From Deltaproteobacteria bacterium (lineage in GTDB: Bacteria; Myxococcota_A; UBA9160; UBA6930): DNA of 37,941 nt. The stretch covers positions 1 to 37,941 of the forward strand of contig NYZB01000214.1 in NCBI GenBank assembly GCA_002687015.1, read 5' to 3'. Below are positions 17,620-26,490 of this stretch, in pieces (position 1 is the stretch's first letter; every line of letters begins with the position of its first letter). The position numbers and the translations under genes were made by a program. Under the pieces are notes generated by a model. It saw only the letters and a program-made list of their open reading frames with translations. It was not told the DNA's origin and ran no database searches.

Positions 17620-19785
17620 CTACCCGGACTGGCCGGGCGAGTAGTTGCGTGTCGCTTTCGGCAGCACTTCCTCGAGATCCCAGGGAACGCGCTTGGTCCG
17701 CTCATCGAGGAAGAGCGGCACCTGGTCGTCGTAGTGGGGAGAGCTCGGATCGCGGGTGGCGGTCCCGTACTGGTGGATGGTCTCGACGACGATCCCACCC
17801 TCGCGGTCCCACTCGACGAACATCACGAGGCTATCCCCGCTGTGGACGTCGTAGGTCCCCTGCTCGTCGAGCACGAAGGACTCGAGAGCGCGAAGCACAT
17901 CCGGCCCGCCGTTGGCGGGCAGGTCCAGCTTGCCGCGCCGGAAGCGGTTGACTTCGCCCCAGGTGGGATCGAGGCGGCCGTGGTGGCGCTTCAAGGATAC
18001 GACGGCGTCGCGGAAGGCGTCGAGAGGTGACACGGCGGGCTGCTCCCGCATGCGTGCGACGATGACCGGGGTCGCGGTGACGATGCCGATCGGAGCCGTA
18101 CGGCTCTCCAACTCCGCGCTGAAGTCCCAGGCGGCCAGTAGCTCCCGGGCGCGCAGGAGGTCGGGATCATCGCCAAGGGTCGCCGCATCGGCGGCCAGGA
18201 CCTCGGCCACGATCTCGTGGGCGGCGCTCTGCTCCGAGTAGCGCTTGTCGAACTTGTAGCTGCGGAACTCGTCGCGCGTGATGGAAGGGTCGCTTCCGTA
18301 GAGCTCGAGGGCGCGCAAGGACCGGTTCGTGATGCGCCGCTCGATCCCGTGGCTGGCGGGGAAGTCCTCGCGGCGAAGATTGTGGGGAGCGATCGTCGCA
18401 CGGAAGGGATCGTGGTTCGCGCTGGCGACGACGTGGGACGGCGGGTTCACGAGCTTGGGCGTCTCGGCGTAGCTGTGCGTCTCCTGCCAGATCAGCTCGC
18501 TGCGGTCGCCGGGCAGGTAGGCCTTCCAGTCCCATCCGGGCGCTCTCTTCGGGAGCACGGCATTGTAGACATAGGCGATGTTCCCCTCCCGATCGCCGTA
18601 CACGAAGTTGATCGAGGGAAGGGCCTGCAACTCCATGGCGGCCTGCCACTCCTCGAGGTTGCTGGCCTTGTTCATCCGGTAGTACTGCTCGAGCGCCCGC
18701 ACCTCGCCCTGGCCGACGAAGCGCAAGGCGTAGGTCCCGTGATCGGCCCGGATCACGGGCCCGTGCATCGAGCGCAGGAGCTCGCGGCCCACCGTCCAAC
18801 GCAAGCGACCGAAGAGCCGCACCGAGAACCTGGCCTGGCCCACCTCGAGCTCGTGCCATGTCCCGTCGACGCGGTAGCGATTCGGATTGTCGGGATCGAC
18901 GTCGAGGATGTAGACATCGGCCAGATCCGGCTGGTTGACGGTGCTGGCCCACCCCAGGTTGCGGTTGGTGCCGTGGAGCATGACCGGCGAGCCCGGAAAC
19001 ACCCCACCCGCCACGTCCCATCCTTCTTCGCTCTGGAGCCGGACTTCGTACCAGGCGACGGGACCCGTGTAGGGCTGGTGGGAGTTCACGAGCAGGCGGG
19101 TCGCACCGTCGGCGGAGCGCGCAGGACCGACCGCCACCGCGTTCGAGCCGAGGATGGGCTGGGGCTCGTCGGTCAGGTGGAAGGCGCGATCGCTGGGCGC
19201 GAGCGCCAGCTCCCGTTGCCGTTCCTCGTCGAAGAGCTCGAGGAGGGTGCTCTGGAGACCGTAGAAGAGCGGCATCTTCAGGGTGAACCCGGCCACCAGG
19301 TCCTTTCCGTGGGCGGGGATGGCGCCCGGGAGGACCTCCTCGGGGTGAAGCGCGGCGTAGTGGTTGACACCAGCGGCGTAGGCTTCGGAGATGGCCCGAA
19401 CCTCCGGAGAGAGCTGGCTCTCGTAGCCGGCCTCGACCGCCTCCCACACACCCATCCACTGGGCCATGAAGTCGACGGGGGCGGCGTCCATCCCGTCCAC
19501 GGCCGCCAGGGTGCCCCGCGTCGCGAGAAGGACCTTCTGGATCGTGAGGAAGTCGTCCTCGGAATGCGCGAAGGCCAGGCCGTAGGCGACGTCCGCATCC
19601 CGCTTGCCGCGGATGTGCGGCACACCCCAGGCATCGCGAACGATCCGCACCTGGTAGGCCGCTGCGGCCTCCAGCAACGCCTCGCGATCGAAGCGCACCC
19701 TCTCGGGCAGCAACGCCCAGAGGGCGACGCCCCCGGAGCCCAGGAAGAGCAGGAGGAAGAACGCCGCCACGATTCGTCTCAGCAA
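17620..19785 (-). CDS. Penicillin/acyl-homoserine lactone acylase family hydrolase (peptidase S45)
   Basis: This is an N-terminal-nucleophile amidase of about 721 residues. Such enzymes are exported, cut themselves into two chains and hydrolyse acyl amides such as penicillins or acyl-homoserine lactones. A signal anchor (about 1-25, LLRRIVAAFFLLLFLG) precedes VRIVRDAWGVPHIRG, the usual start of the alpha chain. The self-cleavage site and nucleophile lie in PILGSNAVAVGP (Ser at about 214), followed by LLVNSHQPY, where many relatives have NxPHL. HGTNRNLGWAST and SASANHDPF-like loops (here VVASANHDPF) belong to the beta chain. The start is uncertain: TTG 19785 gives a good signal sequence and GTG 19770 is an alternative. 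Substrate cannot be told from sequence; quorum-signal degradation is one possibility. Confidence 0.85.
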   Translation of the reverse strand: MLRRIVAAFFLLLFLGSGGVALWALLPERVRFDREALLEAAAAYQVRIVRDAWGVPHIRGKRDADVAYGLAFAHSEDDFLTIQKVLLATRGTLAAVDGMDAAPVDFMAQWMGVWEAVEAGYESQLSPEVRAISEAYAAGVNHYAALHPEEVLPGAIPAHGKDLVAGFTLKMPLFYGLQSTLLELFDEERQRELALAPSDRAFHLTDEPQPILGSNAVAVGPARSADGATRLLVNSHQPYTGPVAWYEVRLQSEEGWDVAGGVFPGSPVMLHGTNRNLGWASTVNQPDLADVYILDVDPDNPNRYRVDGTWHELEVGQARFSVRLFGRLRWTVGRELLRSMHGPVIRADHGTYALRFVGQGEVRALEQYYRMNKASNLEEWQAAMELQALPSINFVYGDREGNIAYVYNAVLPKRAPGWDWKAYLPGDRSELIWQETHSYAETPKLVNPPSHVVASANHDPFRATIAPHNLRREDFPASHGIERRITNRSLRALELYGSDPSITRDEFRSYKFDKRYSEQSAAHEIVAEVLAADAATLGDDPDLLRARELLAAWDFSAELESRTAPIGIVTATPVIVARMREQPAVSPLDAFRDAVVSLKRHHGRLDPTWGEVNRFRRGKLDLPANGGPDVLRALESFVLDEQGTYDVHSGDSLVMFVEWDREGGIVVETIHQYGTATRDPSSPHYDDQVPLFLDERTKRVPWDLEEVLPKATRNYSPGQSG

Positions 19786-19873
19786 GGACCCGACCCCAGC
19801 GCGCGAGGAGAGCGAACGCCGCAGCGTACCAGAAGCGCCGTAGGGCTCGGCGGCTGACTGCGGGTCATCGCCT

Positions 19874-19907
19874 CTCGGGAGCCGCCTCCGGTTCAGGGGC
19901 TCCCGAG
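19874..19907 (-). terminator. 10-bp perfect stem-loop spanning a stop codon
   Basis: CTCGGGAGCC (19874-19883) and GGCTCCCGAG (19898-19907) are perfect complements with a 14-nt loop. The loop contains the stop codon (19893-19895) of the isomerase gene. It could terminate or stabilise that transcript, or reduce read-through into the acylase gene. No U-tract follows. Confidence 0.45.
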
Positions 19908-20498
19908 CGCGGCGCAGGCAATGGCCTCGCCCAGCCGATCGTTGCCCCAGTAGAGCTCGCCGCCAACGCGCAGGCTGGGCGCCCCGAAGACGCCGGCCGC
20001 GCTCGCCTCCCGCGTGTTCTCCCGCAGCTGCTCCTTGATCTCGGGCGACCCGGCCGCCGAGAGCACGGGCTCCGCCCGACCTCCCTGGGCCTCGACCAAC
20101 TCCGCGACGATCGTCGGGTCGGCGATGTCCCGGTCCTCGGCGAAGTTGGCGTGGTAGACCGAGCGACTGAAGGCCGGCCCGAAGCCCTCTCGAAGGGCGA
20201 CCAGGGCCACCCGGGCCGCCAACAACCCGTTTCGCGGGAACTCCGAGGGACGTCGGAAGGGAAGCCCATGGCCCTCGCAGAGCCTCTCCATGTCGCGCCA
20301 CATGTAGCGGCCCTTTGCGGGATGGAGGTTGAAGGGCGAGTCGGTCATGCCCTGCTCGCGGAGGATCGGCCCGAGCAGGAAGGGCTTCCACTCGACATCG
20401 ACTCCTGCAGCCTCGGCAACGGCCTCGATCCGGGCGACCGCGAGGTAGGAGTAGGTGCTGGCGAACTCGTACCAGAGCTGCAAAGAGGGGTGCGCCAT
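19893..20498 (-). CDS. 2-hydroxychromene-2-carboxylate isomerase-like protein (DsbA fold, kappa-GST)
   Basis: This 201-residue protein has the thioredoxin-like fold of kappa-class GSTs and HCCA isomerases, which use glutathione to isomerise aromatic-degradation intermediates. The N-terminal strand LWYEFASTYSYLA carries the Ser (S14 or S17) that replaces the DsbA cysteines. KPFLLGPILREQG and FRRPSEFPRN are family motifs. The cis-Pro region reads VFGAPSLRVGGELYWGNDRL, typical of the family end. No other aromatic pathway gene is nearby, so the substrate may differ. It lies 9 nt after the DUF427 gene on the same strand and is probably co-transcribed, although a TAGAGT hexamer lies 6 nt before the ATG. 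Confidence 0.9.
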   Translation of the reverse strand: MAHPSLQLWYEFASTYSYLAVARIEAVAEAAGVDVEWKPFLLGPILREQGMTDSPFNLHPAKGRYMWRDMERLCEGHGLPFRRPSEFPRNGLLAARVALVALREGFGPAFSRSVYHANFAEDRDIADPTIVAELVEAQGGRAEPVLSAAGSPEIKEQLRENTREASAAGVFGAPSLRVGGELYWGNDRLGEAIACAALGSP

Positions 20499-20507
20499 CG
20501 GCGTACT

Positions 20508-21074
20508 CTACCAGTCCTCACTGCCGGGGATTCCCTTGAAGGGCCCCTTGATCTCCGAGCTGACCCAGCCCCCGTAGAAGGAGCCGGGCTGAGGGCGCAC
20601 CCTCTCGTCGTCCAGGTAGCAGGCGTCGACCCGCCCCGGATAGAAGGCCAGGTGGTCGCGCAAGCGCTCGAAGGAGGGGTCGGGCTGCGGGTAGGACCAG
20701 GCGGCGTCCACGGCTCGACGCCCCCCGACCTGCACGTCGTGGTAGCGGGCCAGCCCCTTCCACTCGCACAGGGACTCGCGGCGTCCCGTCTCCAGGATCG
20801 CGAGGTCGACGTCCAGGGGCGGCAGGTAGAAGACCGGTGCTCCGGCGGTCTCGAGCACCCGAAGGGCCCGGTGGCTCTCCGCGATGATCCGGCCGGCGAA
20901 TTCGACGCGCACCCTGCGGGTGGAGGCTTCGAGCCGGGGCGGCCGCGGGTACTCCCAGACCGATTCCTCACCGGGGCCGGTCGGCTCGATGTCCGGGGGC
21001 CGCCGCCTGGGGACCTGCCGCCAGTACCGGCGCTGGGCCGCCAGATCGCGCCTTCCTCCGCCAGCTTGGGACAT
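20508..21074 (-). CDS. DUF427 domain protein
   Basis: This 188-residue cytoplasmic protein belongs to the DUF427 family, a beta-tent-like fold of unknown function. The domain spans about 40-165. VRVEFAGRIIAES is followed by ETAGAPVFYLPPLDV, then CEWKGLARYHDV, WSYPQPDPSFERL and HLAFYPGRVDACYLDD, all typical of the family. The last 20 residues (GGWVSSEIKGPFKGIPGS) are also common in relatives. ATG 21074 is chosen because it begins at the domain-proximal leader, avoids the divergent cyclase gene and has TATCTT 6 nt upstream. An upstream GTG-type extension to 21155 would overlap the cyclase start. Confidence 0.87.
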   Translation of the reverse strand: MSQAGGGRRDLAAQRRYWRQVPRRRPPDIEPTGPGEESVWEYPRPPRLEASTRRVRVEFAGRIIAESHRALRVLETAGAPVFYLPPLDVDLAILETGRRESLCEWKGLARYHDVQVGGRRAVDAAWSYPQPDPSFERLRDHLAFYPGRVDACYLDDERVRPQPGSFYGGWVSSEIKGPFKGIPGSEDW

Positions 21075-21080
21075 GGATTC

Positions 21081-21086
21081 AAGATA
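21081..21086 (-). promoter_or_regulatory. -10-like hexamer just before the DUF427 gene
   Basis: TATCTT on the minus strand ends exactly 6 nt before the ATG at 21074. There is no Shine-Dalgarno and no clear -35. It is another candidate leaderless start. Confidence 0.38.
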
Positions 21087-21138
21087 GCCCTGCCTCAAGC
21101 ACGCCTGGCGCGGCTCCGACGAGGAGGTGGGGGAGTTC

Positions 21139-23343
21139 ATGCTGGGTGCCCGCATCGTGGTTCCGCTGATCGTGCTGGCCGGCGTGCTGGCCCTGGTCCG
21201 GATCCAGCCGACCGCGCTCGTGAACCTGCGCTACCAGGCCTTCGATCAGCTCCAGCGCCTCTCCCCGAGGCCCTATCGGGACGCCGGCGTCCGCGTGATC
21301 GATCTGGACGACGAGAGCCTCGCGCGGATCGGCCAGTGGCCGTGGCCGCGCTCGCAGGTGGCCCTGCTGGTGGACCGTCTCTACGAACGGGGCGTCGCCG
21401 CCATCGCGTTCGACATCACCTTTGCCGAGCCCGACCGGACCTCCCCGGAGCGCCTGGTGGAGCTCTGGCCGGAGCTCGCGACCGAAGACGCGCTTCGCGA
21501 GGGCCTCCTCGCGCTCCCCGATCCGGACCGGCGGCTGGCGGCCAGCATCGCGCGGGCCCCCGTGGTGACCGGCTTCTTCCTCGTGGGAGACGGGGACGGG
21601 ACCCTGCCCCTGGCCAAGGCCCAGATCCACGTCGGGCAGGACCTCGCATCGCAGCGCAACCCCCTGCGTCGGGTCCCTCGCTTCTCCGCGGCCGTGCGAA
21701 ACCTGCCGGCCATCGCCGGCGCCGCGAGCGGAAACGGCTCGGCCAACGGATCCGCGGACCCGGACGGCATCCACCGGCGCGTGAACCTGCTCTACCGGAT
21801 GAAGGACCGGGTGCTCCCCAGCCTCGCCCTCGAAGCGCTGCGGGTCGCGATCGGTGGAGACCAGATCGTCACCAAGGCCACGAACTCGGACGAAGACCTG
21901 GGCCTCGCCTACGTCGGCGTACGGCCCGCCTTCAAGATCCCCACCGATCCGGGCGGGGCCGTGTGGATCCACTACGTCGACGACCCGGGAAGGCGCGTGG
22001 TGCCGGCCTGGCAGGTGCTGGAGGGCCTCGTCGCCGAGGAGAGCCTGGCCGGCACCGTGGTCTTCGTGGGCACCAGTGCCGTCGGTCTGCGGGACCAGCG
22101 GCCGACCCCTCTGGATCCGTACCTACCCGGAGTGATGCTCCATGCCGAGTTGGCCGAGCACGTGGTGCTGGGGCACTCCCTCTCGCGACCGGGCGCCATC
22201 TTCGGTCTCGAGTGGCTCATGACGGGCCTCCTGGGCCTGATGGTGATCCTGTTGGTCCGCTTCTCGAGCGCCCTGGCCGGTGCCCTCGTGATGCTGGGAT
22301 CGGTCGCGACGGCGCTCGGCGCCAGCGCCTGGGCCTTCGACCAGCACCTTCTGCTCGTCGATCCCGTGACTCCCTCCCTGGCCGTCTTCGGTGTCTTCCT
22401 GGTGAGCTCCGTGCTCGGTCATCTCTCGGAGGAGTCCCAGAAACGCCAGGTACGAGATGCCTTTGGCCACTACCTGGCCCCGGCCCTGGTGGAGAAGCTC
22501 TCCGCCGACCCGGAGCAGCTGAAGCTCGGAGGCGAGATGCGCGAGCTCTCCTTCCTCTTCTGCGACGTGCGCGGCTTCACCACCCTCTCGGAGCGGTTGG
22601 AGCCCGAGGCGCTGACCCGCCTCGTCAACCAGCTGCTCACTCCCCTCACCGAGGTCATCCTGGATTGCGGGGGCACCATCGACAAGTACATGGGCGATTG
22701 CGTGATGGCCTTCTGGAATGCCCCCCTGGAGGTCGAGGGCCATGCGGCGCTGGCCTGCGAAGCGGCGCTTCGCATGCTCGAGGCCGTGGAGGAACTGAAC
22801 CAGCGCCTCGCGGGCGAGGCTGCCGAACAGGGCGCGTGCTTCGAGCCTCTCCGGGTCGGCGTCGGCGTGAACACCGGACTCGCCTGCGTCGGCAACCTGG
22901 GGAGCGAGCAACGCTTCGACTATTCGGTGATCGGCGACGCCGTCAACCTGGCTTCGCGGCTCGAGGGCCAATCCAAGCGCTACGGCGTCGACGTGGTGAT
23001 CGGCGAGGAGACCCTCCGGGCGGCACCGGGCTTCGCGACGCTGGAGCTCGACCGGATCCGGGTGAAGGGCAAGGAGGAGCCGGTGCACATCCACGGCCTT
23101 CTCGGCGATTCCGCCGTGGCGCAGAGGCTCGACTTCGTCGACCTGCGCGACCATCACCAGACCCTGCTGAAGGCCTACCGGGCCGGGGAGTGGGCCGAGG
23201 TGCTCGACAGGATCGAGGACTGCGTGCTGCGCGCTCCAGAGCTGGAGCCGCTCTACGACCTGTATCGAGAGCGCGTGGCCCGGTATCGGGTGGCTCCCCC
23301 CCCGGCCCACTGGGATGGCGTCTTCACCGCAACCTCGAAGTGA
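21139..23343 (+). CDS. CHASE2-domain class III adenylate cyclase
   Basis: This 734-residue membrane enzyme should make cAMP from ATP in response to an extracytoplasmic signal. An N-terminal membrane helix (about 4-20) leads into a periplasmic CHASE2 domain (about 28-345; RVIDLDDESLARIGQWPWPR is diagnostic). Three membrane helices follow (about 355-425), then the cyclase domain (about 465-650). All catalytic residues are visible: metal Asp D476 (FCDVRGFT) and D520 (YMGDCV), purine-recognising K516 and D600, and transition-state N603 and R607 (VIGDAVNLASRLEG). D600 favours ATP over GTP. AGGAGGTG ends 9 nt before ATG 21139; GTG 21127 is an alternative. The next two genes encode a TPR/beta-barrel and a FecR-domain protein, a grouping seen with CHASE2 cyclases. 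Confidence 0.92.
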   Translation: MLGARIVVPLIVLAGVLALVRIQPTALVNLRYQAFDQLQRLSPRPYRDAGVRVIDLDDESLARIGQWPWPRSQVALLVDRLYERGVAAIAFDITFAEPDRTSPERLVELWPELATEDALREGLLALPDPDRRLAASIARAPVVTGFFLVGDGDGTLPLAKAQIHVGQDLASQRNPLRRVPRFSAAVRNLPAIAGAASGNGSANGSADPDGIHRRVNLLYRMKDRVLPSLALEALRVAIGGDQIVTKATNSDEDLGLAYVGVRPAFKIPTDPGGAVWIHYVDDPGRRVVPAWQVLEGLVAEESLAGTVVFVGTSAVGLRDQRPTPLDPYLPGVMLHAELAEHVVLGHSLSRPGAIFGLEWLMTGLLGLMVILLVRFSSALAGALVMLGSVATALGASAWAFDQHLLLVDPVTPSLAVFGVFLVSSVLGHLSEESQKRQVRDAFGHYLAPALVEKLSADPEQLKLGGEMRELSFLFCDVRGFTTLSERLEPEALTRLVNQLLTPLTEVILDCGGTIDKYMGDCVMAFWNAPLEVEGHAALACEAALRMLEAVEELNQRLAGEAAEQGACFEPLRVGVGVNTGLACVGNLGSEQRFDYSVIGDAVNLASRLEGQSKRYGVDVVIGEETLRAAPGFATLELDRIRVKGKEEPVHIHGLLGDSAVAQRLDFVDLRDHHQTLLKAYRAGEWAEVLDRIEDCVLRAPELEPLYDLYRERVARYRVAPPPAHWDGVFTATSK

Positions 23344-23438
23344 TCACTCCAGCATTGTGCAACTTCGGGTGGAAACGCCCTCTCCGGAACTGGAACCGGT
23401 CAGCCGATCCGTGGCCCGGAACCCGCTCGGAGAACACC

Positions 23439-24850
23439 ATGGATCGGTCGAAATTTCTCATCGGGCTGATGGCTCTCGTGGGCCTCGTGGGCGTGGAAGG
23501 AGCTGGTGCCCAGGTCTTCCAGCCCGAGCAGGAGCGGAAGTCGACCGAACGCGGCGCCGAGAGCGGCCGCAAGGCCCTCGAGGCCGCGGATGCGGCAGAG
23601 CAGCTGCTCTCGGGCGAGGGCGGTGTCCGCTACGCGGACGTGTTGGCAGCGCCCGACGACCTCGAGCTCAACTACCGCTACGCCAATGCGCAGGTGGCGC
23701 GGGGCGATCTGAAGGGAGCCGCGGCGACCCTCGAGCGGATCCTCTTGATCGCGCCCGACCTGCCGAAGGTGCAGCTCTTCCACGCAATCGTGCTCTACCG
23801 CCTCGACGATCTCGACGGAGCCGAGGCTGCACTCGAGCGGGTGCGCAGCGCCGAGCTGGACGCCGAGCTCGCGGCTACGGCCGCGGAGTACGCCCGGCGC
23901 ATCGATCGCCGCCAACGGCGCACGCGTGGCTCCTTCTCGCTCTCGGCGGGGGCCCAGTACGACAGCAACCGCAACTCCGCGCCCCGGTCGAACAGCCTCC
24001 TGGTGCGTGACTTCCGCTTCGAGCTGGGAGACGACGCTCGGGAGGACGACGACTACGCCTATCTGGGCATCGGCGAGCTCGCCCTGGAACGCAAGGTCGG
24101 GGCCCAGGAGCAGCACACCCTCTTCGGCGTCTTCACTTTCTACAACGCGGAGCAGGAGCGCCTCGACCGCTTCGACGTGCGCTCGGGCACGGCCGATGTC
24201 GGCCTTCGCTATCGCACCCAGCCCGTCGACTGGACCTTCCAGCTGAGCTCCGGGCTCGTGGACCTCTCCTCCGAGAAGTTCGTGCGCAACGTGGCCGGAG
24301 AGATCCGAGCCGAGGGGCGCATCGCGCCGCGCGCGCATGCTCGCGCCCTGGCCCGAATCGAGTACTTCGACTACGACGGCATCCCGGACTCGCCGCGCGC
24401 CTACTGGCGGACCGGCTTCGAGACCACCCTGGGCGGCGAGTTCCTCTACACCTGGTCGCCGAGTCACCAGACGGCCCTGGCGGTGGGCGGCCGCAGCCGG
24501 TCGGCGGACCGGCGTTTCTACAGCTACTACGGACCGACGGCCGGCCTTCGACACACCTGGCTGCCCGGCGGCGGGCAATTCGTGCTCGGCGGCGCGACCC
24601 TCGACTGGAACCGCTACAAGGACGCCCAGACCTTCATCAGCACCAAGATCCGCCGCGAGGCGGTGGTGCGGACCCGGCTCCTCTACGGCGCCCCCTCTCC
24701 TTCCTGACGGCGGGGCTGCTGGGCGGCGCTGTGGGCGACGTGGTGTTCTCGCTCTCCTCCGAATATCTCTGGGTGTCCTCGAACATCCCGAACTTCACCT
24801 ACGACAACCTCAAGTTGGGCTTCCTCTTCACCAAGCGGTGGGAGTTCTGA
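23439..24850 (+). pseudogene. TPR plus outer-membrane beta-barrel protein, frameshifted near the 3' end
   Basis: The first frame (23439-24707) encodes a signal peptide (about 1-24, ending EGAGAQ), TPR-like helices (about 65-155; NYRYANAQVARGDLKGAA) and a beta-barrel opening with SLSAGAQYDSNRNSAP. This layout resembles surface lipoprotein assembly modifier (SLAM/DUF560)-type proteins. The frame stops at 24705-24707 after YGAPSPS. The frame one base back continues without a break: SFLTAGLLGGAVGDVVFSLS, then SEYLWVSSN, and ends in LFTKRWEF at 24850. A terminal Phe is the normal beta-barrel end. One extra C in the C5 run at 24691-24695 would restore a 470-residue protein. This is either a recent natural mutation or a homopolymer sequencing error. 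Confidence 0.85.
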
Positions 24851-24973
24851 GATGGGTCGCGCCGAGAGGCACTTCGCATCGGCCGTGCGGCGGCGGCTCC
24901 CTTCACGAGCTCTCGGAGAGACCGGGAACTTCGACAGCCCGCACACCTCCGTTCTCCTGGTGGTTCTCCAATC

Positions 24974-26308
24974 ATGAGACTTCGCTTCTCGACCCTGGCC
25001 CTCCTCCTGCTCCTCCTGGCCGCCTCGGCCCAGGCCGCCGTACAGGCCGGAGTCGCCGCCGCGGTACGGGGCTCGGTGCTCCTGGACCGCGCGCCCCAGG
25101 TGGGCATCGCGGTCGCGAGCGGCGACCGGATCCACCTGGGCGACGTGATTCACACCGGGCCGGATGCCGGAATGCAGGTACTCCTGCTCGATGAGACCGT
25201 CTTCACGCTGGGCCCGGATAGCCGGATGGTGATCGACGAGTTCGTCTACGACCCGGAAGCCGCGGGAGGACGGGTGGACGTGCGCCTCGCCAAGGGCGTC
25301 TTCCGCTTCGTCACGGGCAAGGTCGCTCGCGACGAGCCCGAGAACGTCAACTTGAAGCTGCCGGTCGGCAGCATCGGAATCCGGGGCACGATCGGCGGCG
25401 CCCAGGTCGGCGACGACGAGAGCGTCGTCGCCCTGCTCGGCCCGGGCCCCTTCAACGACGCCGATGAACGGCCCGGCGGCCTGATCGTGCGCAGCCCCGG
25501 GGGCAGCGAAGAGCTGGTCACGCCGGGGTGGGCCGTGCGGATCGCGGGCACCGGTCCGCCCTCCCCCGCCTTCGACATAGGCCCCGACTTCGGTCCGCCC
25601 TCGCTGGGCCCGCCCGGGCCCGGGCCCGGCCGGCCCGCTGGCCGGCCCGGCCTTCCGCCCCATGCGGGCCCCCACGACCCCGCCCATGCTGCCGGAGCCG
25701 TTCGCATGGAGGGCCGGGTGGCTGGACAGGCACCCGTGCAGGTGGCGAACAAGGCGCAGGAGCTCGAGGAGCTCGACCCCTCCCTCCTGCAGACACCCGA
25801 CGAGATGGAATTCGCCCAGTTCGTTCCCGGCGCGTTCACGAGCGCGACGGGCTTTCCGGACGGCTTCACGAAGGTGCAGGATCTGATCCAGTACGCCGAC
25901 ATCTTCCAGGGCACCTTCCGCTGGCACCAGCCGGGCGTGCTCCTCGAGCTGCCCCACACGGGCGTCTTCGATGGCGAGCTCGTCCTGGACTTCGCCAGGC
26001 AGGACGTGACCTTCAACTTCTGGAACTTCAACTCCCTCACCTTCCTGACCACCGCGGCCGCACCCGGATTCTCCGTCACGAAGGGCTTCCATCAGAGCCA
26101 GGGGCCGAATGCCCGCTACCAGCTCTCCGGCACCTACCTGGAGCTGCCGTCGACGAATTGCATTCCCTGCATCGTCACCGTCGACGCCAAGTTCCTCACC
26201 GAGAACAACGTCCCCGCCGGACGCGGCGAGTTCGTGGTCTTCATCTCGGGGAGCGGCATCAACGCGAAGACACCGCTCTCCATCGGGAACCCGGAGATCA
26301 ACCCCTAG
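24974..26308 (+). CDS. Secreted FecR-domain protein
   Basis: This 444-residue exported protein has a clear signal peptide (about 1-21, LLLLLLAASAQAA). A FecR domain (about 30-175) contains GDVIHTGPDAGMQVLLLDE, VRLAKGVFRFVTGK and the diagnostic PVGSIGIRGT (about 130-139). It has no cytoplasmic anti-sigma segment and no sigma factor gene is beside it, so it is not a classical FecR regulator. A Gly/Pro/Arg/His-rich linker (about 197-235) separates a beta-rich C-terminal domain (about 275-440) of unknown type, which contains one CIPC pair. Its place after the CHASE2 cyclase and barrel genes suggests a shared envelope-sensing role. Confidence 0.87.
   Translation: MRLRFSTLALLLLLLAASAQAAVQAGVAAAVRGSVLLDRAPQVGIAVASGDRIHLGDVIHTGPDAGMQVLLLDETVFTLGPDSRMVIDEFVYDPEAAGGRVDVRLAKGVFRFVTGKVARDEPENVNLKLPVGSIGIRGTIGGAQVGDDESVVALLGPGPFNDADERPGGLIVRSPGGSEELVTPGWAVRIAGTGPPSPAFDIGPDFGPPSLGPPGPGPGRPAGRPGLPPHAGPHDPAHAAGAVRMEGRVAGQAPVQVANKAQELEELDPSLLQTPDEMEFAQFVPGAFTSATGFPDGFTKVQDLIQYADIFQGTFRWHQPGVLLELPHTGVFDGELVLDFARQDVTFNFWNFNSLTFLTTAAAPGFSVTKGFHQSQGPNARYQLSGTYLELPSTNCIPCIVTVDAKFLTENNVPAGRGEFVVFISGSGINAKTPLSIGNPEINP
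25605..25655. repeat. Low-complexity GGGCCC/GGCCGG tract in the FecR-protein linker
   Basis: The DNA is almost entirely runs of GGGCCC and GGCCGG, encoding the Gly/Pro/Arg linker. It can fold into several alternative hairpins and is a likely spot for slippage or base-calling errors. Confidence 0.5.
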
Positions 26309-26336
26309 GCCACCGGTCTCGGCAGGCCCGCAAGAA

Positions 26337-26362
26337 GGGGCCCGAAGCCTGAGCTCGGCCCC
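26337..26362 (+). terminator. Weak stem-loop after the FecR-protein gene
   Basis: GGGGCC (26337-26342) and GGCCCC (26357-26362) form a 6-bp stem with a 14-nt loop, about 30 nt past the stop. No U-run follows. The rest of the 182-bp gap shows only the M20 promoter-like hexamer. Confidence 0.25.
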
Positions 26363-26463
26363 GGATCGCAAGGGATCGCTTCCTGCCCTTCATGGGCGGC
26401 GGAACGAAGGCGGGCCGGGGGGCGCTCGGGGAGGCAGGGTAACGCCAGGTCCCTGACTTCACG

Positions 26464-26469
26464 TAGTAT
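26464..26469 (+). promoter_or_regulatory. Candidate -10 of the M20 peptidase gene
   Basis: TAGTAT lies 21 nt before the ATG at 26491, and a GAGGAGGG Shine-Dalgarno lies between them. No good -35 is visible. This is the conventional, leadered arrangement. Confidence 0.38.
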
Positions 26470-26490
26470 CGGGCCCCGAGGAGGGTCTCC

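Noticed and set aside
21127-21138. GTG 21127 as the cyclase start
   Set aside because: The AGGAGGTG Shine-Dalgarno overlaps this GTG and is spaced correctly for ATG 21139, so the downstream start is preferred.
23344-23438. GGAAC motifs as an ECF sigma promoter before the barrel gene
   Set aside because: The spacing and the -10 half do not fit a known ECF consensus, and no ECF sigma gene is nearby.
20151-24707. A 1518-codon open frame on the plus strand
   Set aside because: Only its last part (from 23439) is a real gene. The rest lies antisense to or out of frame with well-recognised proteins and has shadow-type Arg/Gly/Pro-rich composition.
24705-24707. The TGA ending the barrel frame as a second selenocysteine codon
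   Set aside because: The continuation is in a different frame, so read-through would not restore the protein. A 1-nt indel does.
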